From Prosthecobacter sp. (GTDB lineage: Bacteria; Verrucomicrobiota; Verrucomicrobiia; Verrucomicrobiales; Verrucomicrobiaceae), in assembly GCA_021733925.1 (NCBI GenBank), contig JAIPJY010000061.1, positions 1 through 39,805 of the forward strand: a stretch of 39,805 bases of DNA. Reading direction: 5' to 3'. Below, in pieces: positions 32,928 through 39,805 of this stretch. A program made the translations under genes and the position numbers. Position 1 is the stretch's first letter. The number at the start of each line of letters is the position of its first letter. The notes under the pieces are model-generated. The model did no database searches. It was not told the origin of the DNA and saw only the letters and a program-made list of their open reading frames with translations.

Positions 32928-33190
32928 GCAGCATCAAGAGCGCGAAGGTTGCCGAGGTCGTCCAGCACTTCATTGGCGGTCGGGTCAGGCCAGGCACCAT
33001 GTGCAGCGAGAAAATCCTCCGTTTCCCAGCGCGAGGCGTGGCCGAGCAGTTCGCGAATTTCCGCTGTCGAGAACGTGCCAGAACGGTACGCCTGCACGGC
33101 ATAGCCTTCAATAAAACGTCGGCGCACCTCATCCACCTCACTGCCGATGGAGGCAGCAAGGCTGTCCGGGATGGTCATGGTGAGTGTCAT
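32924..33190 (-). CDS. UPF0175 antitoxin
   Basis: The 88-residue protein begins MTLTMTIPDSLAAS with a basic helical region ('RRRFIEGYAVQAYRSGTFST', then 'AEIRELLGH'). This is the UPF0175 pattern of a helix-turn-helix DNA-binding antitoxin ending in an acidic C-terminus (NEVLDDLGNLRALDAA). A start at 33178 (MTIPDS) is also possible. It overlaps the toxin gene by 4 bases and would autoregulate the pair (family knowledge). Confidence 0.83.
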   Translation of the reverse strand: MTLTMTIPDSLAASIGSEVDEVRRRFIEGYAVQAYRSGTFSTAEIRELLGHASRWETEDFLAAHGAWPDPTANEVLDDLGNLRALDAA

Positions 33191-33249
33191 GCGACAAAAT
33201 ACGGCCCCCACCCGACCTGACAAGCATTTGCACAGAGTGTTTCAACCCA

Positions 33250-33687
33250 CTACTTGGAATCCAAAGCCTGCTCCAACGCGCGCCACGCGAGCATGGCGCA
33301 CTTCACGCGCTGGGGAAATTTCTGCACGCCTTCGAGCAAAATAAGCTCCCCAAGCGCATCCTCATTCGCAGGCGCCCCATCGCCCATGACGACGCGGCGG
33401 AAGTCTTCGCGCACGGCGGCGGCTTCGTCCTTGGACTTGCCTTTGATCTTCTGCGTCATCATCGAGGCGCTGGCCTGGCTGATGGCGCAGCCCTGGCCGG
33501 TGAACTTGAGGTCTTCGATGTCCCCCTTGTCGGACACGCGCACCCAGACGTCGATTTCGTCGCCGCAGGAGGGATTGTCGCCGTGGGCGTGGAGGCAGGG
33601 CGGCGGGAGTTCACCGCTGTTGCGCGGGTTCCGGGAGTGATCAAGGATCACCTGCTGGTAGAGGTCGCGGAGGTCGTCAGAGAGCAT
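33250..33687 (-). CDS. sufU: Fe-S cluster assembly scaffold SufU
   Basis: SufU receives sulfur from SufS and, in Firmicutes, acts as a zinc-dependent sulfurtransferase rather than a simple scaffold. The 145-residue protein has C41, D43, C67 and C130, almost superimposable on B. subtilis SufU (C41, D43, C66, C128 from memory). 'LYQQVILDHSRNPRN' is the family's N-terminus, and the long gap between the second and third Cys distinguishes SufU from IscU. It lies 35 bp after sufS on the same strand. The ATG at 33687 fits the family; the upstream frame is open but not conserved. Confidence 0.93.
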   Translation of the reverse strand: MLSDDLRDLYQQVILDHSRNPRNSGELPPPCLHAHGDNPSCGDEIDVWVRVSDKGDIEDLKFTGQGCAISQASASMMTQKIKGKSKDEAAAVREDFRRVVMGDGAPANEDALGELILLEGVQKFPQRVKCAMLAWRALEQALDSK

Positions 33688-33722
33688 GGTCAGAAACGTA
33701 TAGCACAGGCTGGCAGCCTGTC

Positions 33723-34940
33723 TCACGTGAAGAACTTACGCGCGAGGAGCAGTACTTCGACGAGGCGATTGATCTCCTCGATCATGTTGTAGAAATAAAA
33801 GCTGGCGCGGGTGGTGCCGGGCACCTTGAAGCGCTTCATCAGCGGCTGGGTGCAGTGATGCCCGCCGCGCATGGCCACGCCGTGGCTGTTGGCGAACTCG
33901 ACAAGGTCATGCGGATGCGCGAAATCGAGGTGGAAGGCAGCCAGCGCGCCACGGTGACCGTTCTGCGGGCCGAGGATGCGGATGCCCGGCACCTCGCTCA
34001 TGCGCTGCACGGCGTAGTTGGCCAGATTGTGGTCGTGGCGCTGGATGTTTTCGAGGCCGATGGCCTGCAGGTAGTCCATGGCGGCACCGAGGCCGATGAC
34101 GCCTGCGATGTTGGGCGTGCCCGCTTCAAACCGGTGCGGCGGCGCCTTGTAGGTGCTGCCTTCCATGGTGACGCTCAGGATCATCTCCCCACCGCCATGC
34201 CAGGGCGGCATGGTTTCCAGCAGGGCCATGCGACCATACAGCACGCCGATGCCGGTGGGTCCACACATCTTGTGGCCGGAGAAAACGAAGAAGTCACAAC
34301 CGAGATCACGCACGTCGATGGGCATGTGGCCGGCACTTTGCGCACCATCCAGCAGCGTCACAGCCCCCAGGGCCTTCGCCTTGGCGATGAGCTCCTTGGC
34401 GGGATTGATGGTGCCGAGGGAGTTGGAAATATGGACGAAGGCGAAGAGCTTCACCTGTTCCGTGAGCAGGGTTTCGACGGCGGCGGAGTCGAGCGTGCCG
34501 TCATCCAGCACCGGGATGTACTTGAGTATCGCGCCAGTGCGCTGGGCCAGCATCTGCCACGGGATGAGGTTGCTGTGATGCTCCATGCCGGTGATGAGGA
34601 TCACATCCCCTGCCCGCAGATTTTGCGTGCCCCAGGTGTTCGCCACGAGGTTGATGCCCTCGGTGGTGCCACGGGTGAAAATGATTTCGTCCTCCGAGGC
34701 GGCGCCGATGAAATGCGCCGCTTTTTTCCGCGCCGCCTCAAAGGCCTCCGTGGCACGGTTGCTCAGCTCATGCAGGGCGCGATGGACATTGGAATTGTCG
34801 CGCTCGTAGTAGTGCGAGAGCGTCTGGATGACCGCACGGGGTTTCTGGCTGCTGGCAGCATTATCCAGATACACCAGCGGGTGCCCATTCACCTGCTGAT
34901 CGAGGATGGGAAAATCAGAGCGTATGCGATGCCAGTCCAT
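33723..34940 (-). CDS. sufS: Cysteine desulfurase SufS
   Basis: This PLP enzyme removes sulfur from cysteine as a persulfide for Fe-S cluster assembly. The 405-residue protein has 'RSDFPILDQQVNGHPLVYLD' at the start, 'HHSNLIPWQ', 'LDGAQSAGHMPIDV', PLP lysine K224 in 'FSGHKMCGPTGIG' and active-site C363 in 'MRGGHHCTQPLM'. It is group II (SufS-like). The start is the ATG at 34940; an in-frame GTG at 34958 shares the TAGTG junction with the lipoprotein stop. It is followed by sufU. Other suf genes (sufBCD) are not in the window. Confidence 0.95.
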   Translation of the reverse strand: MDWHRIRSDFPILDQQVNGHPLVYLDNAASSQKPRAVIQTLSHYYERDNSNVHRALHELSNRATEAFEAARKKAAHFIGAASEDEIIFTRGTTEGINLVANTWGTQNLRAGDVILITGMEHHSNLIPWQMLAQRTGAILKYIPVLDDGTLDSAAVETLLTEQVKLFAFVHISNSLGTINPAKELIAKAKALGAVTLLDGAQSAGHMPIDVRDLGCDFFVFSGHKMCGPTGIGVLYGRMALLETMPPWHGGGEMILSVTMEGSTYKAPPHRFEAGTPNIAGVIGLGAAMDYLQAIGLENIQRHDHNLANYAVQRMSEVPGIRILGPQNGHRGALAAFHLDFAHPHDLVEFANSHGVAMRGGHHCTQPLMKRFKVPGTTRASFYFYNMIEEINRLVEVLLLARKFFT

Positions 34941-34957
34941 GACGTCGGACTCTGGCA

Positions 34958-35248
34958 CTAGCGTGCCGCCACGCTCTCGTTCGAGGAGGCAGCGGTGGCA
35001 GGTGCCTTGCCGGCATAATGGCCACGGCTTTCGATCTCACGGGCGCGCTCCTCCATGGAGGCTGGCTTGCCGTCCGTAGGGAGATTATTTTCCCCCAGCC
35101 ACCCGAGCACGGCAGACCCGGTCTGGTCCAAAAATTTCACCGGATAAAGGAGTGAAGAGTTCTTCAAAGAATTCCAAGTCTGGCTACTCTGGCAACTGGT
35201 GGAGCAGACAGAGACCAAAACAAGAAGACTGAGACGGGCAAATTTCAT
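34958..35248 (-). CDS. Small lipoprotein
   Basis: The 96-residue protein begins MKFARLSLLVLVSVCSTSC, a lipoprotein signal peptide with the acylated Cys at position 19. The mature part is short and contains 'SLLYPVKFLDQTGSAVLGWL'. It is rich in Ser, Ala and Glu at its end. It ends directly before sufS, so it may lead the transcript. Function unknown. Confidence 0.82.
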   Translation of the reverse strand: MKFARLSLLVLVSVCSTSCQSSQTWNSLKNSSLLYPVKFLDQTGSAVLGWLGENNLPTDGKPASMEERAREIESRGHYAGKAPATAASSNESVAAR

Positions 35249-35300
35249 ATTATAGAGTCGTGTTTATCATGATCTCGGTTTTCTGTAAACAACAAGATGC

Positions 35301-35543
35301 TCAACGCTTGAAAGCCAGCTGGGAACCCGTGCCACCATCCGCAGGCGGGAATCCACGTCCCGGCTTGCCCTGCACCTCACGACCACGCATTTCCAAAGTC
35401 TTTCCGGCGACCGTCTCCCTGCCATTCTCGTCAGCAAGCATCAGAGCATAAGGGGCCAAACGCAATGCCGTGCCGATAAGGCCGCAATTACTCAGCAAAA
35501 GGGTGGCGGCAAAGGCAAAGATCAGACGGGAATACACGGGCAT
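35301..35543 (-). CDS. Small lipoprotein
   Basis: The 80-residue protein starts at the ATG at 35543: MPVYSRLIFAFAATLLLSNC, with lipobox LSNC and acylated Cys at 20. The mature part 'GLIGTALRLAPYALMLADEN' leads into a Gly/Arg-rich tail ('EVQGKPGRGFPPADGG'). The reading frame extends upstream without conserved sequence. It diverges from the giant protein at 35679. Function unknown; similar in style to the lipoprotein at 34958 but not clearly homologous. Confidence 0.72.
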   Translation of the reverse strand: MPVYSRLIFAFAATLLLSNCGLIGTALRLAPYALMLADENGRETVAGKTLEMRGREVQGKPGRGFPPADGGTGSQLAFKR

Positions 35544-35678
35544 TTGCAAAAAATTATCACAACGGCATCCAAGAGTAAACATATATGATGCCCTCGGGCC
35601 AAGGCGAAACTTGCGCTTTATGCGGCAAACATCGACCCTGCCCCTCCGTATTGCATAGCCCTTCCGTCTCCCACCCAC

Positions 35679-38600
35679 ATGAAGAAACTGCTCCCCCTTT
35701 TCCTCGCCCTCACCGTCTCGCTTCAGGCTGAGATCGAACTCAAGCAGGGCGACAGCATCGCCATCCTCGGCAATGCGCTGCCGGACCGCTCGCAGTACTC
35801 CGGCTGGCTGGAATCAATGCTGACGCAGGCAAATTCAGGCAAGGACCTCACTTTTCGCAATCTGGCCTTCTCCGGCGACGAGGTGCAGACCTGGCACCGC
35901 ATTGACAACTTCGGCTCGCGCGACGAATGGCTCACGAAGGTGAAGGCGGACGTCATTTTCGCCTTTTACGGCTTCAATGAGTCCTTCAAGGGCTACGAGG
36001 GCATCGAGGAGTTCAAAAAGAACCTCGCCAAGTTCATCGACGACGCGAAGGCGCAGAACTTCAGCGGCAAAGGCGCGCCACGCATTGTGCTGTTCTCACC
36101 CATCGCTCTGCAAAAGCTGGCCAATCCCAGCCTGCCACCGGTGGAGGATAAGAACACGAACATCCAAAACTACGCCGCCGCGATGAATGAAGTCGCCGCC
36201 GCCAAGGGGGTGACGTTTGTGGATCTCTTTCAGCCCAGCGCCAAGGGTCTGCCTGAGGGATCAACGCTCGACGGCCTCTACATCACCGACAGCGGTGAAA
36301 AGGCCATTGCAGAGGCCGCCTTCAAGTCCCTCACCGGCAAGGATTCACCCCAGGTGAATGAAAAGCTGCGCCAGGCCATCAACGACAAAAACTGGGAGTG
36401 GCACCAGCGCTACCGCACGGTGGATGGCTACAACGTCTATGGCGGACGCTCCGGACTGGCCTACGCCGCCGGAGTGGGTGGGTTCAAGCAGAACGAGCGC
36501 AATCCTGAGAAGCCCTATATCTCCAACTACGAGGTGATGATGGAGGAAATGGCCCAGCGCGATGCGAAGACGGCCAACCGCGATCTGCGCGTCCACGCCA
36601 TCGCCAAAGGGGGTGATCTTGCCATCAAAGACGACAATCTGCCGCCCGTGGAGAAGGTGCCGACCAACATGCCGAACCCGAAGGAGGGCAAGGAGTTCAA
36701 CAAGGTGCCGATGACCGGCATGACCTTCACCCCCGAAGGCCTCGTGGCATTCCCGGACGCGAAGGAGGCGATGAAAAACATCCAGCCTGAGGCCGGGCTG
36801 AAGATCACGCTCTTTGCCGATGAAAAAATGTTCCCTGCACTGGTGAACCCGGTGCAGATGGCCTGGGACACACGCGGCCGCCTTTGGGTCAGCGCCTGGC
36901 TGAACTACCCCGAGCGCACCCCCACCAGCATGAAGGGCGACAGCCTGCTCATCTTCGAAGACACCGATGGTGACGGCACGGCGGACAAGATGACGGAGTT
37001 TGCCGACAACCTGAACTGCCCCACCGGATTTAATTTCTACAAAGATGGCGTCATCGTCATGCAGTCGCCGAATCTCGTGTATCTCGAAGACACCGATGGC
37101 GACGGCAAAAGCGACAAGCGCACCATCCTGCTGATGGGCCTGTGCGCCGCCGACTCGCACCATGAAACGAATGCGCTGAACTATGACTGCGGCGGCGCCT
37201 TGTATCCGAGCGACGGTGTTTTCCACCGCACGCAGGTGGAGACGCTCTACGGTCCTGTGAGGAACACGAACGGCTGCATCTACCGCTTTGACCTCAACCG
37301 CCGCACGCTGGAGCGCTTCACCACGGACGCCACGGTGAATCCGCATGGCAAAATCTGGGACCGCTGGGGCAATGCCTTCTTCACCGACGCCACCGGCAAC
37401 GTGAACACCTTTGCCGAGGCCTCCTCCTGCTACCTGCCACGCGAAGGCGGCGGCAGTGCCAAGCTGCAGGAGTTCTGGAAACGCCCCGCACGCCCCTGCG
37501 CCGGCAACAACATCATCTCCAGCCGCCACTTCCCCGAGGACTGGCAGAACAATTTCCTCAACTGCAATGTCATCAGCTACCAGGGCATCTGGCGCGTGCC
37601 GCTCATGCCAGACGGCGCAGCCTTGAAGGGCGAAGTCAGCAACGAACTCGTCAAAGCCGACCCCGCCGTGTATCCCACCTTCCGCCCCAGTGCCGTCAGC
37701 GTCGGCCCGGATGGCGCACTGTATTTCTGCGACTGGTCCAATGCCATCATTGGCCACATGCAGCACCATCTGCGGGACCCGAATCGCGACCACCAGCACG
37801 GCCGCATTTACAAGCTGACCTATGAAGGCCGCTCACTGTTGAAGCCCGCGAAGATCCATGGCGAGAGCATCGAGCACCTCCTCGAAAATCTCAAGGCATG
37901 GGAGGACAACGTGCGCATGCGCAGCAAGATCGAACTCGCCAAGCATGATCCCGCCAAGGTCGCCGCCGCTGCGAAATCCTGGGCCGAGAAGCTTGATCCG
38001 ACCGACAAGGAATACGAGCATCACCGCCTCGAAGCGCTGTGGACGCACCAGTGGGTGGATGTTGTCGATGTGGATCTGCTCAAAGCGGTTTTGCAATCTC
38101 CCGAACCGCGCGCCCGTGCCGCTGCGACGCGTGTGCTCTGCTACTGGAAAGACCGCGTGCCAGGCGCGCTCGATCTGCTCAAGGTCGCGGTCAACGACCC
38201 CGCCATGCCGGTGCGCATGCACGCAGTCCGCGCCCTCAGCTTCTACCAGCCCACGCCCGATGCGGAGAAGGCTCTCGAAATCGCCTACGACGTGCTCAAG
38301 CAGCCCACCGACTCCTACATCGACCACGTCTTCAGCGAGTGCCGCAAAGGCCTGCAGTCCGTGCTCAAGACCAAGATCCTGCCGAAAGATCCAGCTGCGC
38401 TGGCGGAGTTCATCGCCAAAACCACTGACGCAGATCTCAAGGGCCTGCCCGACCTCGAACCGGTGCTCGTCGAAAAACTCACGCGTCCAAAACTCGCCGC
38501 CGATGTCCGCGCGAACGCCCTGGAAGAACTCGCCAAGACCACTGGCGACGACAAGCCTGTCGTCCTCGTGAACATGCTCAAGCGCATCGAAGCCGCCGAC

Positions 38601-39626
38601 GGCAAGCTCAACGCCACCGCCGACGACCTTGGCAAACTCCTGCTCGCGCAATCTCCCGGCATCCTGGCCCGACATGGCACGCTCATCAAAACCCTGGCCA
38701 AAGACGCGAAACAGGCCCCCGTGAAACGCGCCTGCTACGCCGCCTACATCGTCGGTGATAAAACTCCGGACAATCTATGGAAAGCCACCACAGACAGCGG
38801 CGAGCTCAATGACCTCATTGATTCCATCGCCCTCATCCCCGCCAACGAAGCCGCGCTGCGCGCCAAGTTCCAGCCCCACCTCACCGCCCTGCTGGGAGAT
38901 GCAAAGATCAATGGCAACCGCCTGCGTGCCGTGCTCACCGCCCTGCCCCTCATGGGTGCGGATAACGCCACCGCGAACTTCCAGATCGTGGCGCAGCACC
39001 TCATCGACGGCAAGGAACGCAACGCCGCCGCCAAGGCTCTCCTGAAGTTCCCCAAAACGAGCTGGGACACTGCCAAGGCCAAACCCATCATCGATGCCGT
39101 CCTTGCCTACGGCAAGACCGTGAAACCCGCCGACCGCAGCAAGCCCGAGTACGTCGAGATCATCGCCGCCGCCAAAGAAATGACCGCGCTGCAAGGAGAC
39201 GCAGGCAAAGCCACCCTCGCCGAGCTGAAAACCATCAGCGTCGATGTCTTCGTCGTGCACACCGTGACTGAGCAGCTACGCTTTGACACCACCCGGATTG
39301 AAGTCACCGCCGGCAAGCAGTTTGAGGTCATCTTTGAAAACGACGACGTCATGCCGCACAACTTCGTCATCGTCCCACCCGGCAAGCACATGGAGATCGG
39401 CACCGCCGCCATGACCATGACGCCCGACAAGCTCGACAAACAAGGCCGCGCCTACATGCCCGCCGCCTTCGAGAAAGAAATCCTCGCCGCCACCAAGCTT
39501 CTCGAACCCGGCCAGAGAGAAACCATCAAACTCAAAGCCCCGTCACAACCCGGCGAATACGAATTCGTCTGCACCTTCCCCGGCCATGCCGTGCTGATGT
39601 GGGGCACGCTGAGCGTTGGGAAGTGA
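35679..39626 (+). CDS. Giant secreted protein: degenerate SGNH, propeller, HEAT repeats, azurin-like domain
   Basis: The 1315-residue protein has signal peptide 1-17. Residues ~20-225 resemble an SGNH hydrolase but with degenerate active-site blocks (ILGNAL instead of GDSL; DGLYITDSG instead of D-x-x-H). Residues ~360-720 are a six-bladed-like propeller of the PVC membrane-bound dehydrogenase type ('LVNPVQMAWDTRGRLWVSAW', 'LIFEDTDGDGTADKM', 'VSVGPDGALYFCDWSN'). Repeats of DTDGDG may bind calcium. Residues ~730-1190 are helical HEAT-type repeats. Residues ~1195-1315 are an azurin/plastocyanin-like cupredoxin with H1227, C1298, H1303 and M1307, spaced as in azurin. A heme domain is often found in such proteins but is absent here. 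Substrate unknown; a role in periplasmic sugar or alcohol oxidation is inferred. Confidence 0.88.
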   Translation: MKKLLPLFLALTVSLQAEIELKQGDSIAILGNALPDRSQYSGWLESMLTQANSGKDLTFRNLAFSGDEVQTWHRIDNFGSRDEWLTKVKADVIFAFYGFNESFKGYEGIEEFKKNLAKFIDDAKAQNFSGKGAPRIVLFSPIALQKLANPSLPPVEDKNTNIQNYAAAMNEVAAAKGVTFVDLFQPSAKGLPEGSTLDGLYITDSGEKAIAEAAFKSLTGKDSPQVNEKLRQAINDKNWEWHQRYRTVDGYNVYGGRSGLAYAAGVGGFKQNERNPEKPYISNYEVMMEEMAQRDAKTANRDLRVHAIAKGGDLAIKDDNLPPVEKVPTNMPNPKEGKEFNKVPMTGMTFTPEGLVAFPDAKEAMKNIQPEAGLKITLFADEKMFPALVNPVQMAWDTRGRLWVSAWLNYPERTPTSMKGDSLLIFEDTDGDGTADKMTEFADNLNCPTGFNFYKDGVIVMQSPNLVYLEDTDGDGKSDKRTILLMGLCAADSHHETNALNYDCGGALYPSDGVFHRTQVETLYGPVRNTNGCIYRFDLNRRTLERFTTDATVNPHGKIWDRWGNAFFTDATGNVNTFAEASSCYLPREGGGSAKLQEFWKRPARPCAGNNIISSRHFPEDWQNNFLNCNVISYQGIWRVPLMPDGAALKGEVSNELVKADPAVYPTFRPSAVSVGPDGALYFCDWSNAIIGHMQHHLRDPNRDHQHGRIYKLTYEGRSLLKPAKIHGESIEHLLENLKAWEDNVRMRSKIELAKHDPAKVAAAAKSWAEKLDPTDKEYEHHRLEALWTHQWVDVVDVDLLKAVLQSPEPRARAAATRVLCYWKDRVPGALDLLKVAVNDPAMPVRMHAVRALSFYQPTPDAEKALEIAYDVLKQPTDSYIDHVFSECRKGLQSVLKTKILPKDPAALAEFIAKTTDADLKGLPDLEPVLVEKLTRPKLAADVRANALEELAKTTGDDKPVVLVNMLKRIEAADGKLNATADDLGKLLLAQSPGILARHGTLIKTLAKDAKQAPVKRACYAAYIVGDKTPDNLWKATTDSGELNDLIDSIALIPANEAALRAKFQPHLTALLGDAKINGNRLRAVLTALPLMGADNATANFQIVAQHLIDGKERNAAAKALLKFPKTSWDTAKAKPIIDAVLAYGKTVKPADRSKPEYVEIIAAAKEMTALQGDAGKATLAELKTISVDVFVVHTVTEQLRFDTTRIEVTAGKQFEVIFENDDVMPHNFVIVPPGKHMEIGTAAMTMTPDKLDKQGRAYMPAAFEKEILAATKLLEPGQRETIKLKAPSQPGEYEFVCTFPGHAVLMWGTLSVGK

Positions 39627-39653
39627 GGTGTATTGAATTGGCATAGCCTTCAA

Positions 39654-39754
39654 CGCGGCAGCGTTTTGGAGTGCGCCGGTCCACCGGCGCTTTCGAACGT
39701 CCAGCGGCCTGCGCAAAGCTCCAGAGGACTGGAGCACTCCAAAACGCTGCCGCG
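39654..39754. repeat. Palindromic element with perfect 21-bp arms
   Basis: 39654-39674 and 39734-39754 are perfect reverse complements over 21 bp, separated by 59 bp. An inner small stem (ccggt/accgg near 39676-39687) is present. It lies 27 bp after the stop of the giant gene. No T-run follows, so it is more likely a repeat element than a terminator. Nothing else is seen in the last 50 bases. Confidence 0.85.
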
Positions 39755-39805
39755 ACTCTCGCTAGCCCCCAGTGCTTGAGAACCGCCCATCGCCCATCGC
39801 CGCCC

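Noticed and set aside
36345-37799. 484-codon minus-strand open frame opposite the giant protein
   Set aside because: Lies in the mirror frame of the propeller region; no start signal or recognisable domain.

Overview
The window reads as chromosomal DNA of a member of the Verrucomicrobiota, most like Verrucomicrobiaceae (Prosthecobacter/Verrucomicrobium type). Support comes from lineage-typical families: a DUF1501 Tat protein, a PSCyt1-like cytochrome, and a giant secreted propeller/HEAT protein of the PVC membrane-bound dehydrogenase type. Other support is a SufS-SufU pair, mostly G+C-rich genes with weak Shine-Dalgarno signals, and many intergenic palindromic and heptamer repeats. Genus-level placement is inference.

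Layout. 1-3.2 kb: malQ diverges from a secreted monoheme protein. 3.2-7.3 kb: a minus-strand run nadA-hscC-J protein, an Fe-S NAD biosynthesis enzyme followed by an HscC-type Hsp70 and its membrane-anchored J partner. 7.3-9.4 kb: a repeat-bearing spacer, a VC0807-like membrane protein, tRNA-Val(GAC) with a recognisable promoter, and a lower-G+C orphan gene. 9.4-11.5 kb: an overlapping OmpR-type regulator and sensor kinase. 11.5-13.5 kb: two intergenic repeat elements, a strong terminator and an HtrA/DegQ protease.

13.7-17.4 kb is the most unusual part. It is a visibly lower-G+C cassette of two overlapping genes: a four-helix membrane protein with a very large soluble domain, then a 322-residue soluble protein. 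I recognise neither; this is the best candidate for an undescribed two-component system.

17.4-22.2 kb: an orphan DUF1501 protein, xseA, an HExxH membrane protein, a 55-residue membrane miniprotein and a DUF486 protein. 22.2-28.6 kb: DUF58 and MoxR genes separated by two unknown membrane proteins, a ~300-bp palindromic element, and ftsK. 28.8-30.3 kb: a small cytochrome with a textbook terminator, then an RlmM-like methyltransferase. 30.5-35.5 kb: a long minus-strand run with two small lipoproteins, sufS, sufU, a UPF0175/DUF3368 toxin-antitoxin pair, mutM and glpX. 35.7-39.6 kb: a 1315-residue secreted protein with a degenerate SGNH domain, propeller, HEAT repeats and an azurin-like copper domain.

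Most intergenic gaps hold imperfect palindromes of several unrelated families, many at gene ends. No CRISPR array, rRNA, transposase or phage structural gene was recognised. All assignments are by reading; no search was run.
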